A stretch of 64,000 nucleotides of DNA from the NCBI GenBank assembly GCA_965153455.1, contig OZ234498.1, forward strand, positions 16,802,001 to 16,866,000, written 5' to 3'. The position numbers and the translations under genes were made by a program. Shown piece by piece: positions 12,691 to 24,742 of the stretch (position 1 is its first letter; every line of letters starts with the position of its first letter). Source of the DNA: Sphagnum compactum (Eukaryota; Bryophyta; Sphagnopsida; Sphagnales). Below the pieces are notes generated by a model, which saw only the letters and a list, made by a program, of their open reading frames with translations, ran no database searches and was not told the DNA's origin.

Positions 12691-14406
12691 GATGTCTTAC
12701 ACTTGCTTCCATGCACAATGTAACCACTCACAAATGCAAGGCCTTAGATTACTCATTTTGGAATCAATTTGTGAATTTTGGCCATCTTCAACTTGTTGTT
12801 TGATGACTGCGATAATCCAAGCATTGAATTGTACCTTGAATGCATTTTTAGCAATTGTTGCAAAATGACATCTATTAGCTATAAAACATTGGTGCAATTA
12901 GCTAAAATAAATATCACCAAGATATTTGGATGTGTTTCTTTCATCCAATCCAAAAAAAATGCATGGACCTTATGCACAAACCAACAATCTAGCAACAACA
13001 CCATTTTCTAACTTTCCTGCAATATTAATTGACAAATTTGAATGTCCAAATATGGCAACAAGATCTTATAAATGAATTGCTTTGTTGTCTCCAATGTTAA
13101 CCAATAGTTTTCACTAAAGGTAAGATCCCAACTTGAATTCATGCATTTGTCTATTCCTTCATTAGATGGTGGCAAATAATGATGAATAGTACATGTGAAC
13201 ATAATTTGGGGGGGGAAGTAAAAATCATTTACATCTAAAAATATAAACATTGTGATATATCTTTTGTTTTCACCTCCTAAAACTTGAATGTGTTTTGATC
13301 CTTTACTCTCCCAAGTTTTTTCACCTATTGTTGGGATGAGATGAACACATGTCTAATCACTATTAACAACTAGGGTTAAAGGAATGTTATAAGCCTTCAC
13401 TAGGTTAGTTATTTAATAAACCATGTTGCATCCTTGTTCAAACCAATTAGGTGGTAGTTAATTTCCTATTATTGTGGCCATTTTCAAAGACCAATTCATG
13501 TATTGTTTCATGAATTGATGAATCCATTCTCTTTTGGCTATAAACCCTCTAGGGCCATTTTACAAGATTTCAGGTGTTATAGATTCTATCATTCCACAAA
13601 GAATAGGCTGCATAATGTTAGTTGAAAGTGGTTATCCAACTTCTTTCATTTTTTGTAACATGACAACAAGTGAGTCACAAACTTCTAGGTAGTCCCCCAA
13701 TGTGTGCATAGATTTTTTGTTGGATTTCATTGTTATCCCAACCTCCATTGCATTTGTATAGTTTGGTTTTAAATCACCACTTGTAATGAACCACTCCCAT
13801 AAGCATGCCCTACTCAATTTTTCATTAGGACTTAACATGTTGGGACTCTTTAATAATGTTTTCAGAAAGTGTAATGTTGTAGAGTTGCTACCATGTTTTT
13901 TAATTACAACAATAATGGGAGGCCACAAATGAGGCTGAAACAAGTTTGTGTAAGATCCTCTCTTCTTTGACCACTTCCCATTATCCCTTCTAGGTGACAA
14001 TCCTCTTTTCTTTTATTGTTTCATGTCCTTAATAAGTTCCTGATCCTCTTTCTTTATATCTTATGGAAATAATATTATAGTTGCAACCTTTCTTGACCTA
14101 CCACCATGATGCTTCTTTGGTTTGTCAACAACCAATTATTTTTGAACAACTTGCTCATTGAGAATCTATGTACATCACATTTCAATTATGGTTCTCTCTC
14201 TTCACTTGTAATGCTTTTGAACATTGTTGTAAAAGGTCTTTCTTTGCCCATTTTGGACATTGCAAACCTTTATCAAAAACTTTATAAATCACAAAAGTGA
14301 AATCCCCACCAAAACCTTCAATATCATTCAAGAAAACTTTCATGAATAGGATAAAAACATAATCAAAGGAATCACCCAAGTGAGTGAACACTCTTTGAAA
14401 TTGCAT
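12690..14406 (-). pseudogene. Pogo/Tigger-like DDE transposase remnant
   Basis: Read on the minus strand from about 14,000 down to 12,697. An N-terminal open frame (13,632-14,000) is followed in the same frame by a DNA-binding-like part (GFIAKREWIHQFMKQYMNWS) and the catalytic region. The first Asp lies in NSD followed by a stop and TCVHLIPT, with GEKT and WESKGSKH after it. The second lies in LDCWFVHKV, and the third in ANCTN then LIDVILQQLLK, the layout of DDE_1 (pogo/Tigger) transposases. At least three TAG codons sit where CAG is expected, and a frameshift near 12,850 precedes FKVQFNAWIIAVIKQQVEDG. The frame at 14,182-14,406 may be its upstream part. No terminal inverted repeats or TA duplication were found, so element borders are unknown. 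Inactive. Confidence 0.7.
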
Positions 14407-15518
14407 TTTTTAATGTTTGAAAGATCAACACAATAATTTGGATCATCATTAAAAAATTTGGAATATTTTTCATTGATTGTGAAGTTTACATGCTCAAAGT
14501 TTGACACAAATTTAAAATGTTTTTACATCTTCAAAGCACTAAAACCTCAAAAGTGGATAATCCTTGTTTTTTTCAAACGTCTTTTTTTTCTACCAAATGT
14601 GCATTATTCCTTTTGAAAATTGAAGAAGATTTTGACATTGATGATTAGAAGGGCAAAACGACTTCAACTGATGAAAATTATTTTTATGAATAATTTAAGC
14701 ACATTCGATTGAAAAGTGTTTTTGACCTTGAAAATTATTGATTTTGGAAATGTGGCTTTAACAAAAGTTGTTCATATTTATGTGATAGAAGGCATGAATG
14801 CATAATATACATGATATGAAATCAATTTTTATTCTAAATGTATTTATATCTAACATGCAGTGTTAAATTGGGTATTTGAAATCCAAATTGTAAAGTTATA
14901 AACCAACACAAAAATGACGCGTGTCATGTGCAGTCCTTGGAAAAGGACTTTTACCTTGGGCCCTTGGCTCCTTTTTACCTTGTTTTTATCCAATAGGCTT
15001 TCACCATATTTTCATAGGCTTGTTATTTTGTAAATTTGTTGAAAGGGAAATTAGAAAGGTTTTAACCTACCTAGGTTGAGGTTTGTTTTTAACCTAAGCC
15101 ACCTAACCTAGGTTAGGTAGCCTAGGCTAGCTAAGTTAAATTAAGTTGACTTTTGGCTAGGCTAATTATCTAGGTTAAATTGAGTTGACTTTTGTTCATG
15201 TGTGATGATTCATAATTGAACATGTGTTTATAGATTTTTGACACATGTCATCCATCTATCAAAGCATCTTTTGTAACTTTTACTTGAGTAAAACTACTAG
15301 GTTGACATGGCATGCACTTTACACGTCAAACCAAGGTCAATGATGACATGGAAATTCAATATAATAAGAAAATTAAAAAATCATAGTTGATAAGATGATT
15401 GGGCTTTGCAATTATATGTTCTTTGCGACTAAATGGGTGAAACGGCATGAGTTTAACAACTCAATAATCATTAGTCACAAATGTTTTCTCTACCTAATAC
15501 ATAGTCATAAAGGCAAGT
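14407..15518. other. AT-rich DNA with a CTAGG-rich patch
   Basis: At 15,060-15,190 the words CCTAGGTT, AACCTAGG and TAGGCTAG recur, giving many short palindromes. A similar patch lies at 52,290-52,350 inside the second array element. At 15,397-15,531 the ends GGGCTTTGC and GCAAAACCC are inverted relatives, possibly a small foldback element. No coding frame was recognised. Confidence 0.45.
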
Positions 15519-15749
15519 CGCAAAACCCAAAATGTGTTCTTATGAACCATGGCCATAAGAAAATACCTTGAGTTAAAACCTAACATACCTTGATGTTATA
15601 TTATTTGGTTTTTTATTCATTTATTTCAAAGTCGACCTTTATATGTAACATGTGGGTTTGAGAAAAAAACTAATGAAATTGGTAATTATGGTTATTATTT
15701 CTAAATAGTCAAATGGATAATAAATGGGTCTTCCAAATTTTTTAAGTTT

Positions 15750-17120
15750 AGTTATTTCCACTAATACAAAAGTGGGTGTAGTTCACTGATTTAAATCACT
15801 ATCGGATTTTAAAAGTGAAATAAGTTCACCACACCTTAAAGATTTCACCCTGGTTAAAATTATTTCACTATAGGATCATTATGTAAACATCATGTTTCAT
15901 ACTAATTAACATAGTTCAATATTATAATTTATTATGGTAAATAGGTTTTTTTAATACCTTAAATTACTCTAAATTATACCCTATGTTATTTTAGGTTACC
16001 CCAAGTTATTATAAGTTATTATATCCTAGGTTATACCCTAATTTATTTTAGGCTTTCCACTATGGGTTACTTTAAGCTAAATTATTTAATTAGCCTTAGT
16101 TTATACCTTAAATTATTTTACTTTAAACTATTATATGTTAATTCAAGTTATACCTTAGGTTATTCAAGGTCATTTTACTTTATGTTGTTATAAGTTATTT
16201 TATCCTAATGTATAATATTAACTTAAAATAACCTAAAATTAAGAAATAACATATTAAAAATTTGTATATAATAATTTAAGGTGAAATATTTTAAGGTAAA
16301 ATAATCTAAAATAACTAATAATAGTTTCAATAAAATAGCTTTAAATAAATTATGATACAATAACTTAGAGTAACCAAAAATAATTTGTGGTATAATAACT
16401 TAAAATAATAAAAAATAGCCAATAATAACTTCACTAACAACAATTTAAAATAGCCATGAACAATAGCCTACAATAGTTTAAAATAACCAAGACTAACAAA
16501 AAAAATCAATAATAACTCACAATAGAATAACCAATAAAAGCTTACAATAGAATAATTAGTGATAGCCAATGATAAAATAATCAACAATAACCAAGATTAA
16601 CTTATGATAAAAAACTTAAAATAGCCAATAATAATTTATGATAGAATAGCCAAAAATAACCTATGATAAATAGCCTATAATAACCAATAATAGCCTATGA
16701 TAAAAATATCCATAATCTAGTTTATAATAGCCAAAAATAATTATTAATAATTTATGATAGAATAATCAATAATACCCTACTATAGAATATCCAACAATAG
16801 TCTATGGTAAATAACTTGGAATATCCAATAATAACCTATAAATAATTAAAAATAATTTATGATAAGTAACCTATAGTAACCAACAATAACCAAGATTCAT
16901 TTATGATAAATAGCCTAAAATAACCACCAATAACCTACAATAAAATAATCAAAAACAGCCTATGGTAAATAACCTAGAAAAACTAATAATGACTTAAATA
17001 GAATAACTTCAACAATAGCCTATGGTAAAATAATGTAGAATAACCAATAATAACTTACGATATAATAGTTTACAATAGATTATGGTAAAATAACAAAAAT
17101 TTGCTAATAATTACCTAAGT
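15750..17120 (+). repeat. Degenerate AATAACC-type array
   Basis: About 1.4 kb built almost wholly from short variants of AATAACCAATAATAACCTATGA and GATAAATAGCC-like words, with no fixed period. The left part is richer in TTAGGTTA and TTATAAGTTA, the right part in AATAACC. Almost no open frame and very low GC. The pattern resembles repeated slippage of a short unit followed by heavy mutation. Confidence 0.75.
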
Positions 17121-17175
17121 TAAAAAAAATGTGTATAATAATATGTGATGACAAAAAAATATCATTTATTTAAAT

Positions 17176-17244
17176 AATGGTTCAATAGTTAAGCACTTGT
17201 TCATTAAACATGGAGGTGAGAAAAGGTGAAGGGTTCAAACCTTC
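17176..17244 (+). ncRNA. tRNA-like module (A box and T-arm/B box)
   Basis: An A-box-like TGGTTCAATAG at 17,178-17,188 is followed by a T-arm at 17,228-17,244: a perfect 5-bp stem GAAGG/CCTTC around the seven-base loop GTTCAAA. The segment between them does not form a clear anticodon arm and no acceptor stem is evident, so it is a tRNA-derived (SINE-like) polymerase III promoter module rather than a working tRNA. It is homologous to the module at 52,430-52,496. Confidence 0.55.
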
Positions 17245-17545
17245 ACACTTCCACTTTAGGTTGGTGCGCTAAGTGTTTAAGTGGGCTAAATAACTTAATG
17301 AAAGTTCTTAATGAAATGCTTAGCTTAGGTTTGGAATTAATTATTAATGAATTAATTATTAATGATGTAGCTATTAATGAATTTGATTAACTATTAATAA
17401 ATTCAATTAATTATTAGTGAATTCACCTGTTTGTAACAACTAGTTTTATTTACTAAGGGGTTGACCACTTTCACCATAGTAAATTTGTCCAATTTCATTC
17501 AAAATCAAGTGAAACACATAATGAACTTGGACACATTTTGGTGTA

Positions 17546-19816
17546 ATGTTCACATCTTACATGGGACAAAAAGAAAAAAACACACAAAGGACTTTGCTTG
17601 CCTATTATGGGAAGAAATGTAAAAATTGACTCACATTAATCATGATTCACCATACAAAATACACTGCCCTATAAGACACTCTCGCTGATGCCATTCAACA
17701 TACAAACCTTTAAGGCATACTACCTTTTCCCAAAGTTTAGAGAGGTTAATATACAAATTACTAAGGCTTGACACTCTCCTTCCCCACCTTCCTCTTCATG
17801 TTGACACACATGTTCACAATCACATTAGCAACCTACTTGATCATGGATTTGCTTGCCTATTGCTCGCATGTTATTACACCCAACACGTAGTTCATCCATT
17901 TCAATGTGGCATTTACAACAACAAATATTTCATTCCTGCAACTTCTTCACATAAAATGGCTTCATCTTCTCAAATGCTCACTGGCCGATTTTGATTGTAG
18001 GATGTGAAGCTTTAAATCTTAGGAAAAACAGTCTTCAAACACAATCAAATAACCTCAATATCATGTTTAGATTTTTAAAAATAATTATTATTCCAAAAGA
18101 CATAAAAATCAACTAGTTGTAATCCAAATTAGACAAGGAGGTGTAAATGATTAACAAAACCTCATTTCTTAGTCTAAATACTATAGAGATTAAGTACAGT
18201 TTGATATTTTGATGTTTTGTCCATCCTACTTTATACCCCAATACACTACATGTATATTAAGGTTTTAGGTTTGTTTACTAGATCAAAATGTAAAGTTGTA
18301 GTACTTATGAAGGCAAATATACGAGCTAAAAGAATTCAAAGAAATAATTTATTTAAACAATACTAGTCATAGTCATTTTATTGTCTCATTAGGACACCCA
18401 CCACTTCACTAATCTATTCACCTATGGTTTGATCTGCCATACGCAAATTATATGGTGTTGTATTGGGTTTTGAGAGACCTAATTATATTCTTAAATTCTC
18501 AGTAATGATGTTTATTCCACATCCCCCATCAACATCATCAATAAAGTTCTTACCAACCTAAACTTGAATCACAACCATTTGATGATCAATAGCCATAATT
18601 GCATAAACAAGTTTAGGTTGGACCAATTGAACAGACTTGATCGGTTTAAAATGTATCATTTGATGTTTGGCACAATCTTCAAAAATCATCCCAAGTTGAT
18701 AATATATTTAGTCTTTAGAACTTGAGTACTAATGCCTCTCAAAATCTCCTCCAAAATCTTTTTTGGTGTTATTGTTTGTGAAATCAACTGAACATGTTGT
18801 TTATTTGTAACTAGTTGACTTACTGGTTCTAGTAAACCTCAAACCTCAAACCAATGCGCATGAAGTGATCCATTTAAATTGATGAATGCTTGTGATGTTA
18901 AATCATTTCCTTGTAACTCCTTAATAATATGAACAAAGGAATCACACCATTGTTCCTATATTTGCCAATCAGTTGTTACTTTTACCTTCACCGGTTCATG
19001 TTCTCTAAAAACTTGTTGCTCTACTACTTAGTTATGTGTCATGATAGCAACTACATTGACTGATATTGTATTATTAGATTTAAGGTTTTTTTTACTACAG
19101 TGGCAATAGTGGTTGGTTTAGTTTAAAACATGTTTTGAACTTATGGGTAAAAACACAGTAAAAAGAACCACGAAGACCAAGGTCGGAGTCTTTACCAAGG
19201 ATTGCATTTTACACTTGTCCTACATGTATTGGTTTATTAAATATCAAAATTGTATTTTAAATGTAATTTCTAGGACTGGATATTAATATTGAGACCAAAC
19301 ATGACTCACTATAATAAAAACTATAATTTTTTGCATGAAGACCTCACTTATAATCAAATGTATAATTTTGTTTTCAACCATGATGACAAAGTTTGAACTT
19401 ACCTGACCATTAAGGATGTTCATAATCAAAATCAACAACATCCATTAAAAGGATTCAATACATGTGCATTTAAAAATATAAACACATGTGGCCCTTCTTA
19501 TGAAGTATATTAGAGCCCATAATAAATTTGAGAACATTTGATGAAGGTTTGAGTAACAAAAAGCACATTCACATTTTCCTAGTGCAATGTCGTAAATATA
19601 AACCCAAGTTTACCAATGTACATTAATAGGTAACACTATTGCCATTGTTTATTGAACATGTACACTTCTCGTGATAGAAATCGGTTGTTCTAATCCAAAA
19701 ATTGAAATTCTAGCAAGATTTTGGTTCTGCACCAATTACTCAATAGGTGGCATTAGTTCTGGTTGAATAACATTGGCTGCATCTCCCTTCTTTCTCCTAA
19801 AAATCAATGGATCGGG
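17546..19816 (-). pseudogene. Decayed Ty3/gypsy gag-protease remnant, DGG-type
   Basis: On the minus strand at about 18,600-18,415 a retroviral-type aspartic protease can be read: MAIDHQMVVIQV, VGKNFIDDVDGGCGINIITE, LGLSKPNTTPYNLRMADQ. The DGGxG active-site variant and the following MADQ belong to the Athila/Tat-like group of plant gypsy elements. Stops interrupt it where Gln codons are expected. The flanking sequence is AT-rich and too decayed to assign. The related gag zinc knuckle appears farther right at about 21,050, beyond an LTR inserted at 19,817. Confidence 0.6.
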
Positions 19817-20725
19817 TGTCACGACCCTAGCCTTGGGCCCGCGACCATGGCAAGGGGCAAGGAAAGGTGCGGGCCGAGAATGCAACCCAGGAGTCACATT
19901 TACACTCCTGGAGTGCGAAAGAGTGTAAAGGAATGAACCCACACACAAGTGGACTCCCACTTTGAGAGTTAGAATCCCTATGGAGTCCTAAATCTCCAAA
20001 GAACAATTTTAGGGGTAAAAACTCATTGGATTGAAAAAAAAATTATACCATTGAAAAGCTCTTGAAACGTAAATGTTTAAAATGGGCTTGCATGATCCAT
20101 TTGAGTACTTACAACACAAGTTATGGCCAAAACAAAGGCCAGGAGTCAAAGTGTCAATTTGACTCCCGACAACTAAAAGCTAGGAATCACCCTAATGTAC
20201 ATGCGTGTAGGCTACATGCCACATATCATTGAAAAGCTCTCGAGGAGGACTATAACTTTTCTTTAAACCTCACCTTAATCATAGATATGCACAAGAAGTT
20301 ATGGGCCTCCAAAGTGGCGGAAGTCTCAATTTCAGGAATTTTAGGACCCCCGACTTGGGAGTCCCGAGAAAAATGACATTTGGGTGTAGCCCCCATGGCT
20401 AGTCACAAAGAATTCTATAAGGGGGAAGGTGGTGGCTTCCCCGAAGTCCAAGCTATGGTGAGTTTTGTGAGTCCGTGTATGCTCGTGGCTTGTCCGTGCA
20501 CCAAAAGTGCTCTAACTATGCACTAACCAACTTGTTATTTGGTTGTGCAGGTCTATATGAATAATTGACCCGCTTATCATTTGTCTTAATCCCCATCCCT
20601 GAGTTCTAGCACGCCCCTCTTACCCCTTAAATGTTGCAAGTTAAGGAACGTACCCCAACTCCTTCTACTGTCTTCACTTTCAAACTGGCATTTGAGTCTT
20701 CAAGGAGTTTGGGGGTGCATCGTCA
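19817..20725 (+). mobile_element. Apparently solo LTR, copy A of the GGGAGTC-rich family
   Basis: Starts TGTCACGACCCTAG and is alignable along its length to the chromovirus LTR at 30,506-31,323 read on the minus strand, and to the LTR at 41,353-42,266. Shared blocks include CACACTCC-type words, GTTATGGCC, a GGGAGTC/GACTCCC pair, GAAAAGCTCT and the 3' part TTCTAGCACGCCCC. The end near GTGCATCGTCA is approximate. No PBS, PPT or coding region adjoins it, so it looks like a solo LTR. No clean target duplication was seen. Confidence 0.75.
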
Positions 20726-22300
20726 AGTCCCTTGATTCTCAAACAATACATTGAGTACATGTTAAGATCCATAGGTACAAAATATGGAATTATGTTATAC
20801 CACATCGGATACAGTACAATTTTAAATTACCCTACTATTAATGGCATAACAAGTTACGGCCAATCTAATTATAACTAACCGATATTGGGTTGGTAACCAA
20901 ACTTATTGTATTTAGGTTTGTGGTACAGGTACACCAACATGTGTCGCTAGTGTGCTCAATACTACAGATTGTAGAAGAGTTCTAAATTCTTCTTTCATCA
21001 ATCTTTCAATTTATCATCCACAAATGGAGAATTTTTAAACTCATGTCCAACCTATTAACAATATGCACAAATTAATGTAACTGCAACAATGGGTTAGGTG
21101 GTTGTAATTGGTATACCTCGCTGAACAAGTGGTCGTTCAACGATTCCCATGATAGGTACATTCATCCAAATAATTTGATGAAGTGGTTATGTTTGTTGAA
21201 CAACAACAAGGGCCATGACTACTTCCATCGGTTCTACAGGCTGTTCAGAACTCAGTCTATGTGAAGGTCTTTGCTCCAAATTATGTAGTTGTTCCAACCA
21301 AATTAAAAGTTGGTTACGATCCAATTCTGAATCTGCTGCAATTAGATTCAAAAGAGGAATTGGTTCAGATGTATAATAACCAACAACTGGTGCTGATCAA
21401 GAGGGCATAATTGCTTTGGGCCCCTTGTGACTACTCTTCACATCTTACAGAAATCATTAATTCAAATTTTCTTTTGGTCAACAGGTTGCTAAGGAAATTA
21501 TCAGAAATCAACATGCAAATCCAAAGAAATTATTGATTATTGGTTTGTAAGGAAAAATAAAAAGTATGAACACAAAAGATAATCTTAGAAAACTTTTAAC
21601 ATTTAATACAAATCCAAACCTAGAAATATTAAAACAAAACAATTATTAAAACCAAAAAACATAAGCGTTCTTGCTTATAATTTTGTTCCACTACATGCTC
21701 ACCAAATGTTAAAGGTGTTTTTTATCTCTTCTAGTTTCACATTTTCTTTTCCAATTTTTTATTTAAAATTATTAACATGTTGCTCCAAATCTGAATATTA
21801 AAACATAAGAAGCATTGTGGTTTCTTGCTTATTCATCAAGAACAATATTTTTCAAGCTTGCATTCTAAAAATTAAAAAGGAAAATCTTCACAAAAAAATC
21901 AGAGTAAGCATGATTCAGAATTCAAAAACTCTTCAAGAGTTACAAAAAATGAAAAGATGAAGATCCTTTTCTATCTCCAAGTCCTTTTAGTTATGCCAAC
22001 TCATAATGTTATTTGTAATTTAAATAGTCACTAGCCAGTATAACTTCAAAATCAAAATAACAAGTTACTAATCAGAAGTTCAAATTCACATGTTTTGTTA
22101 ATCAACTGGTTATTGTAACAAACGAATTATCAATTGTTGTAACAAACTTGTTAACTTAAATCCTATTGACCAGAAAACAAAATATCCTTAAATCAAGTAC
22201 CTCACTAGTTACCGGTTGGTTTAACCAGTTATTATATACATACTGAAAAATTAGGTTAACAGAAGGTTCAATTCAAAGAAACATAGAGATTTTTCGTTTG
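20726..22300 (-). pseudogene. Gypsy gag remnant with a broken zinc knuckle
   Basis: Minus-strand bases 21,090-21,010 read ICAYC, two stops, VGHEFKNS, PFVDDKLKD: a CX2CX4HX4C knuckle whose two middle codons are stops and whose last Cys is Ser. The intact relative at about 60,410-60,460 reads TCSYCQQVGHLFNRC, so the stops fall on Gln positions. Sequence at 20,755-20,900 also resembles 60,120-60,290. The rest is AT-rich and undecided. Confidence 0.55.
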
Positions 22301-22304
22301 CAAA

Positions 22305-22961
22305 ATGTTACAATATCCATATCCACGGCACTCTTGTCGAACACCGTTAGATTTGGATTTATACTCATTTGTAGCAAAAGTAGAGCTGAAAAGTGTAGAT
22401 ACTGAGTTCCAGGTGGAGGTTGGATATTGGGCATCTACTAACCACTTGCAGGGTTACAAGATATATGGGACAATGATAAAAAATGTTTATGCCGAAGTTT
22501 CTGAGTAGCTTGCCACAACCACTTGGAGACAATCCATGGCCAGCACACCCGACAAATCAAAATTTTAGAACAAGATTTCATCAACAATGCAATTACCTAC
22601 TACGATACTAAGTGCCCAAAAAAATAAGCGATTCAATCTTAGAAAAGAAATGACCAAGAAACTAATTAGATGCAAAGGATGATCCATATGAAGCATCAAC
22701 ACTTGCATACAACAAGGAACTATACCAATTGGTGGAGGCAAATACAATTACCAGTGAGGTGGAGGAGGACTCCATAGCATACATAGATGCCAAAATGACA
22801 AAGTTGGATGACGAAGAAGAAAGCACGATGCCAGAAACACAAAGCCCATAAGAAAACATGACAAACGAGGAAAAGGAAGGTTCGAAACCAACAACACCAA
22901 AGATAGAAACAAGTTCCAATGATGTGAATAGCACACCCATAGATGTTGGTTCTGCTTAGTA
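22305..22961 (+). pseudogene. Degenerate open frame of unknown family, possibly retroelement
   Basis: The first frame (22,305-22,508) begins MLQYPYPRHSCRTPLDLDLY. After frame breaks, a second frame without an ATG (about 22,671-22,961) reads DPYEASTLAYNKELYQLVEA and continues acidic, with one TAA where Gln would fit and a TAG at the end. The acidic region ending NSTPIDVG resembles the linker before reverse transcriptase in some gypsy polyproteins, and the strand matches the RT remnant at 31,324-32,020, but no diagnostic motif is present. Confidence 0.35.
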
Positions 22962-23599
22962 TGTCCACCAGAGAGAAAGATGGTGTTGGTGATAGTTAGA
23001 AGAAAAAGTAGCATAACATGTAAAATAATTTATAAACCAAAAAGAGAAGTGTGGATTTAAAAGCCCGGGCTTGAAACATCAGAGAGTGTGTATGCAATAT
23101 GACATGTGTAGATTTTGGGTGCACCCATCCAATAAATAAGTAGATTTGAACACCAACCATCCACTTGTTGGGTTTTTGTATCAAAATATCAATGTTGGGC
23201 AACCAAATTAATCATGTTTTCGTTTTTTTTTTTTTTTTTGGCTTGACACTTGTGTTGTTTATTTCACAAGGTTTCATATTAGTATGAATTGTAAAAAACT
23301 ATTAATATGACAAATTTTTCAAATAAGATATGTTTGAAAAAGATCCAAATAAATAGCTTCAATTCATTTAAATCTAAATCCCGAAAATTGAGTTCAAAGT
23401 TTATGCAAGAATTGACTACAGCAAAACATGGAAATTTGAAAGTAAATTAACATTCTAATAAAACATTCGTTTTTGAGACACAAATGGTTTTAACTAATTC
23501 GTTATTACCTAAAAACTTCAAGATGGCTTTTATGAAGATTTACAAAAAAAATCATAATGAAATTTATTTTTGATCGACTAATTTGTTTGAAATTTACTT

Positions 23600-24450
23600 T
23601 TGATTGATTAACCCATCAAGGCCCCAAGCATTTCTATCCTTGACTCCTAGTGTAAAAGAAGACATTAAACTAACCTGCTTGGACACTTCAACGAGTCATG
23701 ACCATATACTCTCGACATCAAAAGTAGGGAAAAAGTGTGGGATAAAAATAAAGACACATGATGGCTGTTATGTGAGTTTTTGCAATCTTTTCAACCAAAA
23801 TTTGAGAAAATTGCAAGGCCAAATTTTTGGTTCTTTCAAACTTTCATTCATTTGCAAATTAAACCCCAATAGCCAATATTGGTGCATTCACTAATATCCT
23901 AATCCCAATGTTTTAGCACTTATCAATAAATTTCAGCGAATTTGAAACCCATCAAAGTTCAAAGTTGGCCCCAAGGATTTCTATATTTCGATCTTCAACT
24001 CTTAGCACAAATAGTAGGGAGAAAGAACGTGATAAAAACAAGGATCCAAGATGATCAACAATGGCCGCTATGTAATAGGGAATTCTTGCAATCTTTTCAA
24101 TCACTAATTGCAAGGCCAGCTTTTAGATTTGTGAATTAAATATGTTTTGAAACGTTCATTCTTTTGTAAATTAAACTTTAAGAGCCAATATTGTTCCATT
24201 TACTCAATTCCTGACATCAAAGTTCTAGCAATCATTAAACATTGTATTACCACCCAAAAAGTTGAAAATTGCCATCAGAACCTTGATTCCTTTTAAAAGT
24301 GGGACATTTAGTAACCTATTTGCGCAATTCAACAACTCTCGATCCTCAACTCTTGGCACCAAGAGTTGCAAAATGTGGGGGAAACAATAGAGACAAGATT
24401 GGAAAAAAATGTAGGCCATAGTAATTGATCGTGTGCTTTCAAACATTCAA
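23600..24450. repeat. Degenerate tandem repeat, period about 355 bp
   Basis: Three diverged copies share CCCCAAG(C/G)ATTTCTAT, then TCAACTCTTAGCAC-like words at about 23,640, 23,994 and 24,350, followed by GTAGGGA-like words, ATGGCCGCTAT-like words and TTGCAATCTTTTCAA, and ending with AGCCAATATTG. Copy 1 carries about 50 extra bases. The pieces could be satellite-like or a decayed local duplication. No frame is shared between copies. Confidence 0.6.
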
Positions 24451-24742
24451 GCTAAATTTTGGAAACGTAACAAAAAACAGGGGATTTTTTCAATTTCTTG
24501 GAACAATGCAATTGTCCCACAAGCATTCATTGGAAAACTATAATAGTTAATGACACATATATTTGGTGAGGCCACATGCGTGAAACAGATATTTTTGTAG
24601 TATTAAAAATGGAAAATATATGTAGGAAAGCAAAAAATTCACATGAAAATGGTGGTGATGAGAAAAGGGGAAGAAAAATAGAAATGCCTTGTAAGGAAGT
24701 GTAACACAAGAATCAAAATGAGAAAAAAACATCTTTAAATTA

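Larger units (their letters stand above)
15519..17545 (+). mobile_element. Putative array/tRNA-like element, copy 1
   Basis: The left end reads CAAAACCCAAAATGTG and the right end, reverse complemented, reads CATTACACCAAAATGTG; they share CCAAAATGTG. Between them lie an AT-rich degenerate array (about 15,750-17,120) and a tRNA-like module (17,176-17,244). The layout matches, in the opposite orientation, the element at 51,996-54,409. No transposase frame is visible, so it would be non-autonomous. Ends are less certain than in copy 2 because CCAAAATGTG is AT-rich and occurs elsewhere in the window. Confidence 0.4.

Noticed and set aside
22662-23202. Overlapping minus-strand frames rich in Phe, Leu and Ser, looking like membrane proteins
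   Set aside because: They are antisense to an acidic, purine-rich plus-strand frame, which makes hydrophobic frames on the other strand by composition alone.
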